DNA of 39,373 nt, from IMG/VR virus record IMGVR_UViG_3300032245_000183, positions 1-39,373 of that record; one strand, 5' to 3'. Shown here piece after piece: positions 1 through 6,779 of this stretch. The position numbers were made by a program, and so were the translations under genes. The stretch is from a virus. Numbering within the stretch: position 1 is the first letter of the stretch; each line of letters starts with the position of its first letter. The notes under the pieces were generated by a model. That model saw only the letters and a program-made list of their open reading frames with translations. It had not been told where the DNA came from and searched no databases.

Positions 1-78
1 CGTCCAACTTGGAAGTCACTTCAAGAAATGATGGTATCCCACGATCCCGTCATGGCTGGATTTGACCCAGGAGGATAA
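1..78 (+). CDS. 3' end of large terminase gene (duplicate of 39251-39328)
   Basis: These bases are the last 25 codons and stop of the large terminase that is complete at 37904-39328. They appear twice because the window is a circular molecule opened with an overlap. The short protein tail carries no domain by itself. It should be counted as the same gene as the one at the other end, not as a separate partial gene. Confidence 0.95.
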   Translation, partial: RPTWKSLQEMMVSHDPVMAGFDPGG

Positions 79-123
79 ACACTATGAATATCTGGAATTG
101 GATTACTTCAAATTGGCAAGAGA
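1..123. repeat. Direct terminal overlap, identical to 39251-39373
   Basis: The first 123 bases are repeated without change as the last 123 bases. The terminase gene is open through the junction and continues correctly into its stop, so this looks like a circularly closing assembly, giving a 39,250-bp unit. A true short terminal repeat in the virion cannot be excluded from sequence alone, but lying inside coding sequence with an odd length fits assembler overlap better. Confidence 0.9.
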
Positions 124-254
124 TCGTAGCCGCTGTTGGTGGCATCGTTCTTGCAGCCCGCATCATTGTTAAACTCACACCGACCCCAGCGGATGATTCG
201 TTCTTGGAAAAGATCGTAAACTTCCTCAAGACAGTCGGACTGAATATTAAATAA
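84..254 (+). CDS. Small single-span membrane protein, holin candidate (56 aa)
   Basis: The start at 84 follows a clear GGAGG at 70-74. The 56-aa product has an aromatic N-terminus, one hydrophobic segment at about residues 14-30 (EIVAAVGGIVLAARIIV) and a charged C-terminal half. It sits directly after the terminase gene and before two overlapping genes that look like spanins, which is the usual place for a holin. Holins have little sequence conservation, so the call rests on size, one membrane segment and context. A minor structural membrane protein is the alternative. Confidence 0.5.
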   Translation: MNIWNWITSNWQEIVAAVGGIVLAARIIVKLTPTPADDSFLEKIVNFLKTVGLNIK

Positions 255-260
255 TCTTTT

Positions 261-449
261 GTGCTGCGTGCAATCCTTGAGATCATCGCAGCCGTGTTTC
301 GCATCATTCCAGGCTGGAAAGAAAAGCGAACACAAAACCTTGAGAACGACTGGCGCAAGAATCGCGAAGCTATTGAGCGTGATCTGCGTGGTGAGTCTTG
401 GTGGTTGCGCAACAATGACACCAGTAACCCAGACAACGGGGGCAGTTGA
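261..449 (+). CDS. Small protein overlapping a lipoprotein gene; inner-membrane spanin candidate (62 aa)
   Basis: A GTG start at 261 gives 62 aa with a short hydrophobic, partly amphipathic N-terminus (AILEIIAAVFRIIPGW, residues 4-19) followed by a strongly charged helix and a polar tail. The lipoprotein gene at 340-579 begins inside it in the +1 frame, the same relation as lambda Rz and Rz1. I infer an i-spanin-like role from that layout. The product is shorter than typical i-spanins and its N-terminal segment contains Glu and Arg, so membrane insertion is uncertain. It could be a different small lysis-associated protein. Confidence 0.45.
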   Translation: MLRAILEIIAAVFRIIPGWKEKRTQNLENDWRKNREAIERDLRGESWWLRNNDTSNPDNGGS

Positions 450-579
450 GTCTTTAATGCGAGATGAAAACTATTCTTCTATCCGTACTGCTGATCCAAA
501 AGTTCGCGCTTGGGCCAAGCGTGCTTTGCATTACGTCAACGATCTGTCGTTTGAATTGAGCAGAGAAAGACAAAAATGA
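340..579 (+). CDS. Outer-membrane lipoprotein, o-spanin candidate (79 aa)
   Basis: The frame is open from a TTG at 259, but a TTG at 340 gives a convincing lipoprotein signal: Arg-rich n-region (MRTTGARIAK), hydrophobic core LLSVICVVS and lipobox LGGC with the lipidated Cys at residue 23. The mature part is about 57 residues and includes TADPKVRAWAKRALHYVNDL. The gene overlaps the preceding 62-aa gene in the +1 frame and ends 4 bases into the portal gene. Lipoproteins in this position normally act as outer-membrane spanins that fuse inner and outer membranes during lysis. The start codon is a choice; there is no strong ribosome-binding site. Confidence 0.6.
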   Translation: MRTTGARIAKLLSVICVVSLGGCATMTPVTQTTGAVESLMRDENYSSIRTADPKVRAWAKRALHYVNDLSFELSRERQK

Positions 580-2456
580 ACGCCAAAGATACACGCCGTA
601 CAGATTATTATACAAGGATCATTGATGCGCTTAACCAGCGAGAGACTTGGGAGAACCGTCAACGGCTGTTCTATCAAGCCCGCTACTTTGGTGTACGCCG
701 CAAGGTCAAGCCTTGGCCTACAGCAGCCGATCTACACGTTCAGCTAATTGACACAGCAATTGAGAAGCTGAAGCCAAGCTTCGTCAACAGCGCAATTGGC
801 AACGACATTCTTTCTAGCTTCGTACCGATGCGCCAGCAGTTGACACCGCTGACCGTATCAGCCGAGCGTTGGTTTGATTACAATATGCGTGAGCGTACCA
901 ACTTTCAGAAAGAGATTGTTTCCGTAATTGACAACTTGCTGCTCTACGGGCGTGGCGTGTCAAAAGTAATCTGGAACGAGGACAAAAAGCGCATTGAGTT
1001 TGAGGCAATTGATCCATTCCATATCATCGTTCCTTCCTATACCAAGGAGTTTAAAGATGCAGATTTCATCGTTCACATCATCTCAACGAGTGTCGATTCC
1101 TATAAGGCAAATTCCTTGTACAAGCAGGATGAGGACTTTATCAAAACAATTTCGGGTAAACCCTCCAAATCGGTGGGCTTACGAAGTGAGATTCAAGACG
1201 AAATTTATAGACGCGAGGGAATTACTCAGGAAGCTGAGAATGATCGCATCATTCTTTGGGAGATGTACACACCTTCTGAAGACGGATGGAAGGTGGAGAC
1301 GTACAGTCCGCTTGTAGTAACTGAAGATGTCCGCAAGCCCTTCACATTGCCCTATCGTCACGGTGAACCACCTTTCGTAGATTTCCCCTATGAGGTCACA
1401 GGGGGCGGTTGGTACAGTCCGAGAGGCGTAGCAGAGATCCTGCTCCCTAATGAGAATCTGCTAAATAAGCTCAAGAACTCCCTCTCCGATTACGTTGAAC
1501 TGGCCAACCGACCCGTTTTTGAAGCACAGAATCCTATCTCGCTAAACACATCGAACTTGAAGATGCAACCTGGGCAGATTCTGCCACAAGGCTTGAAGCC
1601 AGTTCAGTTCAGCCAGCCTCCATTTGACTTCCAGAAATTAATGCTCGAAGAGCGTCTGCTTTCAGAACAGCGGATGGGCAATCCAGACTTTGGTTCTGGC
1701 TCGCAGTTCCAGGTATCGGATCGCAAGACTGCCACCGAGATTCAAGCATTGCAGGCGCAGTCGGCTGCTTCTGGCGATTTACGCAATCGTATGTTCCGAA
1801 TGGGATTGGCACATTTATTTAAGCAGTGCTGGTCACTTTACACGCAGTACAACAAGAAAGATTTGATGTACCGCTATGCGGAAGAAACTGGTGCAATGCC
1901 ACCCGAAGGTATCCACGATGAGTATTCGATTGAGCCAAAGGGTGGATTGGACTTTATCAACCGCCAGTTTGCGTTGCAGAAATCTGTATCGCGGATGCAG
2001 ATGTTCCAAAATAATCCTTTCATCAACCAAGGCGAACTGGTAAAGTCAGTGCTTGAACAAGACGATCCCTCGCTGGTCCGTAGACTCTTCCAAGATCCAA
2101 ACGCAGCCTCTGGCGATCAAGCTGAAGATCAAGCGACTGAAATCGCGACTATGCTTGCAACTGGATTCCCAGTCGCAATCAAGCCTAGCGATGATCACAA
2201 AGCGCATATATCCGTTCTCTTCGCGTTTAACCAAGCGGCTCAACAGCGGCAACAGCAGGTCGATCAGAGCGCAATGCAAGTTCTAATGGCACACTTACAA
2301 CAGCACTTGGCAGCCTTGGAACAGGTTGACCCCAATACATCCCGCGCTATCCAGAAACAGCTTCGTGATGCAGGTAAGGCTCAGATGCAACAGCAGGGGC
2401 AACAATTGCCTCCAGAAGCAATGCAAGGCCAAGCGCCAGCACCGATGGCGGGTTGA
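576..2456 (+). CDS. Portal protein (626 aa)
   Basis: The product should form the dodecameric ring at the capsid vertex through which DNA is packaged and ejected. The 626-aa length, the N-terminal helical region with aromatic residues, the central segment around residues 265-305 (HGEPPFVDFPYEVTGGGWYS then GVAEILLPNENLLNK) and the later TATEIQALQAQS stretch are typical of podovirus portal proteins. The C-terminus after about residue 550 is Gln-rich and likely disordered. ATG at 576 overlaps the stop of the lipoprotein gene by 4 bases. Terminase lies upstream across the junction and scaffold and coat lie downstream, which is the normal morphogenesis order. Confidence 0.88.
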   Translation: MNAKDTRRTDYYTRIIDALNQRETWENRQRLFYQARYFGVRRKVKPWPTAADLHVQLIDTAIEKLKPSFVNSAIGNDILSSFVPMRQQLTPLTVSAERWFDYNMRERTNFQKEIVSVIDNLLLYGRGVSKVIWNEDKKRIEFEAIDPFHIIVPSYTKEFKDADFIVHIISTSVDSYKANSLYKQDEDFIKTISGKPSKSVGLRSEIQDEIYRREGITQEAENDRIILWEMYTPSEDGWKVETYSPLVVTEDVRKPFTLPYRHGEPPFVDFPYEVTGGGWYSPRGVAEILLPNENLLNKLKNSLSDYVELANRPVFEAQNPISLNTSNLKMQPGQILPQGLKPVQFSQPPFDFQKLMLEERLLSEQRMGNPDFGSGSQFQVSDRKTATEIQALQAQSAASGDLRNRMFRMGLAHLFKQCWSLYTQYNKKDLMYRYAEETGAMPPEGIHDEYSIEPKGGLDFINRQFALQKSVSRMQMFQNNPFINQGELVKSVLEQDDPSLVRRLFQDPNAASGDQAEDQATEIATMLATGFPVAIKPSDDHKAHISVLFAFNQAAQQRQQQVDQSAMQVLMAHLQQHLAALEQVDPNTSRAIQKQLRDAGKAQMQQQGQQLPPEAMQGQAPAPMAG

Positions 2457-2983
2457 AAGTACCAGTAATGCGGGATGCCTTTCAAGCGGAAGGCTTGGCA
2501 AAGCTGTGTGAGTGGGCGAATGAACAGGGTGCAAATAATAGGGCGGTTGAGATTGGCTCTTATAGTGGTGAGGGAACAGTAGTTCTCGCAAAGTATTTTA
2601 AGGATGTTCTTGCCGTAGATCCCTGGCTGAATGGCTACGATATTAACGATAGGGCGAGTCAGCAATGCCCGATGAAGTTTGTCTTTGACGCATTCCAAGA
2701 GCGCGTATCTCCATTTAAGAATGTTTTATATAGCAGGGGCAAAAGCCTAGATGCGCTTGAATTCTTCAAGGATGGCGAGCTAGACCTAGTTTATATTGAC
2801 GGAGATCATCGCTACGAAGGCGTGCTGGCAGACCTAAAAGGTTGGCGCAAGAAGCTTAAAGAAGGCGGGATTATGGCTGGTCACGACTGGAGTTGGAAGT
2901 CAGTTAAGATGGCCCTACTTGAGGAAATAGGACAAAAGGACTATACGCTATTCCAGGGCGATTCCTGGGCAATAAAACTATGA
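2453..2983 (+). CDS. Class I SAM-dependent methyltransferase (Methyltransf_24-like)
   Basis: A Rossmann-type methyltransferase: motif I VEIGSYSGEGT near residues 32-42 (TTG start) binds S-adenosylmethionine, LAVDPW follows as the acidic end of strand 2, and DLVYIDGDHRYEGVLADL is the signature of the family often found beside sugar-modifying enzymes. TTG at 2453 overlaps the portal stop; ATG at 2468 is an equally good start and would give 171 aa. The substrate is unknown. Position between portal and scaffold is unusual and suggests cargo inserted in the head operon, possibly acting on a surface glycan or a small molecule. Confidence 0.75.
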   Translation: MKVPVMRDAFQAEGLAKLCEWANEQGANNRAVEIGSYSGEGTVVLAKYFKDVLAVDPWLNGYDINDRASQQCPMKFVFDAFQERVSPFKNVLYSRGKSLDALEFFKDGELDLVYIDGDHRYEGVLADLKGWRKKLKEGGIMAGHDWSWKSVKMALLEEIGQKDYTLFQGDSWAIKL

Positions 2984-3303
2984 GAAAACTAAAAGCAGCA
3001 TTGGCGTTTATTCGCAACCAAGAATGGGTCAACGAACCTAAGTGGGAAGATGAGGACGAGAAGGCGTGGACTGGATTCTTGTCAACCCCAACAGGACAGA
3101 AGCTAAGTCTTATTTTACTTAACCTAACCTTGCGTCAAAACGCCTCTGCGGTAATGAAGAAACCAGAGGAACTTGCAGACGCTTGTGGACGTGCTAAAGG
3201 GTTTAGAGGATGTGTAGCGACTTTAGAGTCGTTGGCATCCCAAAAACTTAACTCCGCCATCCCAGGCTATGGGGATGGATCGGATGAACCAGTAGCCGAC
3301 TAA
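2980..3303 (+). CDS. Hypothetical protein between methyltransferase and scaffold (107 aa)
   Basis: I do not recognise this protein. It begins with an ATGA overlap on the methyltransferase stop, so it is translationally coupled. It is Lys/Glu-rich at the N-terminus, has a helical middle (LSLILLNLTLRQNASAVM) and a Gly/Asp-rich end, with no signal peptide or clear membrane segment. Small proteins at this site in related gene orders are often minor head or head-assembly proteins, but nothing in the sequence proves that here. Confidence 0.7.
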   Translation: MRKLKAALAFIRNQEWVNEPKWEDEDEKAWTGFLSTPTGQKLSLILLNLTLRQNASAVMKKPEELADACGRAKGFRGCVATLESLASQKLNSAIPGYGDGSDEPVAD

Positions 3304-3351
3304 CCTTTAGGTAGAATGACTCCCTACCGAAAAGTGTAAGAAAGGGTCAAA

Positions 3352-4323
3352 ATGGCGGATTCAAACAACCTAACTGAAGCGGATGTATTGGCGATGGCGC
3401 AAGCGGCTGACGAAGGACGAGATTTTAATCTCACTCCCAAGGAAGACGAAAAAGCCAAAGTAGAAACAGAAGCTACAGAAAAGGCCAGCGGAGATAACGA
3501 GCAGACACCCGCGCCTGCTGATAAAGCCGAACAAACAAAACTAGAAGCCTCGGATGAGGTTTCAGCGACCAAGGAGAAATCCGAGGAAGCCAAAAGTTCT
3601 TTAACAACGCAATCTTCAGAAGACAAGTCGGAGTCGGCTTCCGAAAAGAAGCCCACCCGTTACGAGAAGGCTAAGTCACGACTTGAGAAGGAGTGGGAAG
3701 ATGTCCGAGCAGAGAAAGCCAGAATCAAAGCAGAGCGTGAGCAGATCGAGGCTGAAAGGGCAAGGAAGACTCCAGAAACTCCTCAAGGCGAGACAAAGTC
3801 GGGAAGTCGCAAGTTTAGCGCGGAAGATTACAGGGAAGCAGCAAAGAGCTACCGTGATGAAGGCCGTGACGATCTTGCAAAACTTGCCGAACAAAAAGCT
3901 GGTGACATTGAAGTCGAGGATCGGAAAGAAGTCGAGCAAAAAACCCAAGCAGAACTAAAGTCTGCCTGGGATAAAAATTTGCTTGATGAAGTAGAAGCAA
4001 ATCCAGAACTTAAAGATTCAACCAGCACATTATATAAAGCCGTATCGGAAATGTTGCAAAACCACGCAATCCTGCGTAATTACCCAGCGGGTATCAAGGA
4101 TGCGGTTGGAATTGCCAAGGTAAAGCTCCAAGCGGAGTCCGCCTCCGATTTGTCGAAAAAGGTTGCAGAGTATGAGAAAGAACTTTCTCAACTCAGAAAA
4201 GCGACTACTCCAGCGTCTGGACAACCCAAAGGTCCTGCCAAGACTAAAGCTTTTCACGAACTGACTCTTGATGAGCAAGAACGTGAATTGATGAAAATGG
4301 CAAGCGAAGTTGACAGAGGTTGA
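3352..4323 (+). CDS. Scaffold-like capsid assembly protein (323 aa)
   Basis: Placed directly upstream of the major capsid gene, this 323-aa protein is highly charged (Glu, Lys, Ala), predicted mostly helical and coiled-coil between about residues 110 and 180, with a low-complexity acidic N-terminal third and a basic/helical C-terminus (ELTLDEQERELMKMASEVD). That composition and position are characteristic of phage scaffolding proteins, which fill the prohead during assembly and leave before packaging. There is no protease domain, so removal would be by exit or an unlinked protease. Start ATG is preceded by AAAGGG about 10 bases upstream. Confidence 0.75.
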   Translation: MADSNNLTEADVLAMAQAADEGRDFNLTPKEDEKAKVETEATEKASGDNEQTPAPADKAEQTKLEASDEVSATKEKSEEAKSSLTTQSSEDKSESASEKKPTRYEKAKSRLEKEWEDVRAEKARIKAEREQIEAERARKTPETPQGETKSGSRKFSAEDYREAAKSYRDEGRDDLAKLAEQKAGDIEVEDRKEVEQKTQAELKSAWDKNLLDEVEANPELKDSTSTLYKAVSEMLQNHAILRNYPAGIKDAVGIAKVKLQAESASDLSKKVAEYEKELSQLRKATTPASGQPKGPAKTKAFHELTLDEQERELMKMASEVDRG

Positions 4324-4354
4324 GTAGTCATAACAAACAAGGATACTTAATTAT

Positions 4355-5374
4355 ATGGTAACTACTGGTTCAGTCAGCGCACAGTTCCAGACGTACTTCT
4401 CGAAGGCGTTATTGGAACGTGCAATCCCATTGCTCCAAATGGAGCAATTCGCAATGAAAGCCCCCTACCCGACAAAAACGGGTGGAAACAAAACGATTCG
4501 GTTCTTCCGCTTCGGTGATCCCAGCATCTCTGCGATCTCCGCTTTGTCGGAAGGAACAACCCCATCCTCTGGTGACGAGCGTGATCTCACGTTGTCCTCA
4601 GTCGAAGCCACGCTTGTCCAATACGGAAGCAAGATCATCCTAACGGATGTTGTTCTCGCAACCGAATTGTTCTCGCACTTGGCACAGGCCACCAAACAAC
4701 TCGGCGAAGATGCCGCCCTCCACGCTGACACCCTCTGTCACCGCGCGTTGGTGCAGGATTCCTCGACCAGCACTGGCACTAACGTAGCCACCAAATCGTA
4801 TGCCCGTTATGCTCAGAATGGCACTAACGGCACGAGCTGGGCTACCTCGTCCGTTGCTAACAGCGCAATGACCGCCACCGACTTGCTCGATGGTGCGACT
4901 GCGTTGTTCATTAACCGCGCTCCCAAGATCAAGGACGGCTACGCGCTTGTCGCGCATCCTGCCGTTATCCGTGACTTGCAGCAGGACGATGATTGGTTGA
5001 AGGTGTCGAGCTACTCGGCAGCCGACCAAATCTTCAAAGGCGAAACTGGTAAATTGTTCGGGGTGTCGGTGATTTCCTCGACCAACGTCCAGACCTTTGC
5101 AACCGCCACTGCTGGTATCGCTGATGCTGCTACCGCTAATGCTGCTGGTTATGCCAACGTCCTCCTCGGTGGCGGCGCGTTTGGTGTTCCTAGCTTGTCC
5201 TCATTGGCCGCCTCTGGCTCGCCCTTCGCTCCGAAGGTAACGATCCTTGATGCTGCTGATAAGAGCGATCCTTATGGACAGCGCGTTGTTGCGTCCTTCA
5301 AGACGTTCTACGCGGCCAAGCAACTCGATCCTCGGTTCTTCCGAGTCATCGTTGCAAAGTCCAACTATAGCTAA
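4355..5374 (+). CDS. Major capsid protein, N4-gp56 family (339 aa)
   Basis: The N-terminal pattern (MVTTGSVSAQFQTYFSKALL, then ERAIPLLQMEQFAMKAPYP, KTIRFFRFGDPS and LSEGTTPSS, residues about 1-70) is that of the N4-gp56 family of HK97-fold coat proteins. Length 339 aa is within the family range. The gene has an AAGGA 13 bases upstream and codon choice enriched in C-ending codons compared with neighbours (tcg, acc, gcc), as expected for the most expressed gene. A terminator-like hairpin follows at 5419-5444. Confidence 0.88.
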   Translation: MVTTGSVSAQFQTYFSKALLERAIPLLQMEQFAMKAPYPTKTGGNKTIRFFRFGDPSISAISALSEGTTPSSGDERDLTLSSVEATLVQYGSKIILTDVVLATELFSHLAQATKQLGEDAALHADTLCHRALVQDSSTSTGTNVATKSYARYAQNGTNGTSWATSSVANSAMTATDLLDGATALFINRAPKIKDGYALVAHPAVIRDLQQDDDWLKVSSYSAADQIFKGETGKLFGVSVISSTNVQTFATATAGIADAATANAAGYANVLLGGGAFGVPSLSSLAASGSPFAPKVTILDAADKSDPYGQRVVASFKTFYAAKQLDPRFFRVIVAKSNYS

Positions 5375-5418
5375 TAGTTAAAATGGGAACTCTAGTAATC
5401 GCTATGAGTCCTCGGAAA

Positions 5419-5455
5419 GCTGGGGAGGGTAACACCTCCCCAGCCTCTTCCTCAT
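5419..5455 (+). terminator. GC-rich hairpin after the major capsid gene
   Basis: A perfect 10-bp stem (GCTGGGGAGG at 5419-5428 with CCTCCCCAGC at 5435-5444) around a six-base loop is followed by a pyrimidine-rich CTCTTCCTC. It lies 45 bases after the capsid stop. The T content of the tail is modest, so it may act as a partial terminator or as a 3' stabiliser of abundant capsid mRNA. Confidence 0.6.
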
Positions 5456-5466
5456 CTGAAAAACCT

Positions 5467-5751
5467 ATGAATAAAATGATGAAGTCTGGAATGGTGATGC
5501 TTCCCGTTTCCAAGTTTGAAATGAACGATGGCAGCGAGAATGTTTCGCCAGAAGTAGGTGATTCTGTAGAACTCTCTGGAACAATTGACATGATCGAGAA
5601 TGGCGTTGCCCACGTTAATGTGGAACACGCTATGAGCGAGAGTGAGTCCAAGGACAAGTCGGAAGACATGGCCGAAGGCGAAAACTCAATGTCCGAAGAG
5701 GAAAAGATGATGAAAATGGCAGAGGAGTCCGATAAGGAAAACTATAGCTAA
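5467..5751 (+). CDS. Acidic hypothetical protein after the capsid gene (94 aa)
   Basis: The frame is open from 5383, but that would translate through the hairpin at 5419-5444, so I place the start at ATG 5467. The product has a small beta-rich middle (SPEVGDSVELSGTIDMIENG) followed by a very acidic, Met- and Ser-rich tail. It is downstream of the coat gene, where capsid accessory or decoration proteins often lie, but no family is recognised. The stop overlaps the next start (TAATG). Confidence 0.6.
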   Translation: MNKMMKSGMVMLPVSKFEMNDGSENVSPEVGDSVELSGTIDMIENGVAHVNVEHAMSESESKDKSEDMAEGENSMSEEEKMMKMAEESDKENYS

Positions 5752-6038
5752 TGCCTATTTACGAGTACGAAGACACCAGAAATGGGAATGTTATCGAACT
5801 CGAAAAGGCTGTGGCCGAAAGGGATTCTGTCCCTCGTCACCTTAAACGATTTACTGTTCCGAAAAGATTGAGCCTAGTGGGGGTTGGCGAACCCCTCGAC
5901 AACCCGCTGGGAGTCAATCAAACAAATCTATTGAAGGGGTACTATCGCCAGGAACAAAAGCTTGGCAGTAGGTTCAAAAGCAAGTACACGCCAGATAGTA
6001 TCAAACGTGCGACTTTAAGGAGAAAAAAATATGAGTAA
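5751..6038 (+). CDS. Small protein with FmdB-like N-terminus lacking cysteines (95 aa)
   Basis: The first residues, MPIYEYEDTRNGNVIELEKA, match the start of the FmdB-type zinc ribbon (MPIYEY then two CxxC knuckles), yet every zinc-binding cysteine is missing; the only hint of the fold is the beta-hairpin. The C-terminal half is basic (GSRFKSKYTPDSIKRATLRR). Related phage proteins sit in head modules. Function unknown; the zinc site is clearly lost. The gene overlaps the next by 8 bases. Confidence 0.65.
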   Translation: MPIYEYEDTRNGNVIELEKAVAERDSVPRHLKRFTVPKRLSLVGVGEPLDNPLGVNQTNLLKGYYRQEQKLGSRFKSKYTPDSIKRATLRRKKYE

Positions 6039-6225
6039 TGAGTTCTTTCGCAGCCCGATTAAGGCCAAGAATAAGTCTGTCCGCATTGACGGATCTAACT
6101 TTGCCAACGTAATTGAGTTTACGGCAAGCTCCAGCGGTGGAACAGTTAATACTGTTGCAACAGCCCCTGCGTCCTTGAACGTGACTCTTAACGGTACGTC
6201 TTACAGAATCGCACTACACACCTAA
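6031..6225 (+). CDS. Small beta-rich hypothetical structural protein (64 aa)
   Basis: A 64-aa product rich in Ser, Thr, Ala and Asn with alternating polar and hydrophobic residues, suggesting a beta-sandwich or beta-strand protein. It starts with a good GGAGA at 6019-6023 and is followed after 4 bases by another short Thr/Ala-rich gene. I infer a minor capsid or decoration role from neighbours only. Confidence 0.6.
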   Translation: MSNEFFRSPIKAKNKSVRIDGSNFANVIEFTASSSGGTVNTVATAPASLNVTLNGTSYRIALHT

Positions 6226-6229
6226 TTGT

Positions 6230-6466
6230 ATGCGTCTCTTATCCCGCCTTACGCTTGGTAATGCTGGGACAATTATTGCATCGTCAGCTTCCACTAATAC
6301 TGGAAGCTACGATGCGGTAACTGCTCTTACATTATCAACAGCTACGCTCGTTATCAGTGGTGCTACAACTGCGGCCACTTTTAACGCAGGTGTTACAGTC
6401 TACGGAGACATTGACCAAGTTGCACTTACTGGTGGAGCTATGGCAATTTACAATCGCAAAGATTAA
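6230..6466 (+). CDS. Small Thr/Ala-rich hypothetical structural protein (78 aa)
   Basis: Basic N-terminus (MRLLSRLTLG) then a run of Thr, Ala, Ser and Gly in short beta-like strands, ending with VALTGGAMAIYNRKD. Its composition resembles the two small proteins around it and the fibre proteins further down. It may be a decoration protein or a small tail-side component. No family recognised. Confidence 0.6.
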   Translation: MRLLSRLTLGNAGTIIASSASTNTGSYDAVTALTLSTATLVISGATTAATFNAGVTVYGDIDQVALTGGAMAIYNRKD

Positions 6467-6477
6467 GGAGCAATAAT

Positions 6478-6717
6478 ATGTCAAGAGCATTAGATAAATT
6501 TCAAGGCCAATACGGATTTTCAGTAGGAAGCACTGGTACGGCAATACCTGGTTATTGGGCGATCCAAATGCTCACAGACACCACGTTTAGCACAATCAGC
6601 GGCAGGTATGATGGAACGCTTACTGGAATTACAATCGGATCTGGCAATATCATCTATGGCGAGTTCAACAGCTATACGGCTGGAACTGGAACGGTGATTG
6701 GCTACATAGCTGGTTAA
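6478..6717 (+). CDS. Small beta-rich hypothetical protein (79 aa)
   Basis: Preceded by AAGGAG 9 bases before the ATG. The protein is Gly/Thr/Ile-rich with repeated short strands (TGITIGSGNIIYGEFNSYTA), suggesting a compact beta fold. It is the last gene before a strong terminator at 6726-6779, so it closes the capsid transcription unit. Likely a virion accessory protein by position. Confidence 0.6.
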   Translation: MSRALDKFQGQYGFSVGSTGTAIPGYWAIQMLTDTTFSTISGRYDGTLTGITIGSGNIIYGEFNSYTAGTGTVIGYIAG

Positions 6718-6725
6718 TGATTCAA

Positions 6726-6779
6726 GTAATCATAAAGCCAAGCGTTCAAGTCCTTGGCTAGTGATTACATTTTGATTTT
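6726..6779 (+). terminator. Strong rho-independent-type terminator closing the capsid module
   Basis: An outer stem GTAATCA (6726-6732) with TGATTAC (6762-6768) and an inner stem AGCCAAG (6736-6742) with CTTGGCT (6753-6759) enclose a ten-base loop; a small internal bulge separates them. The hairpin is followed by ATTTTGATTTT and then the next ATG at 6780. Stem, loop and T-rich tail are what intrinsic termination needs. Confidence 0.75.
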
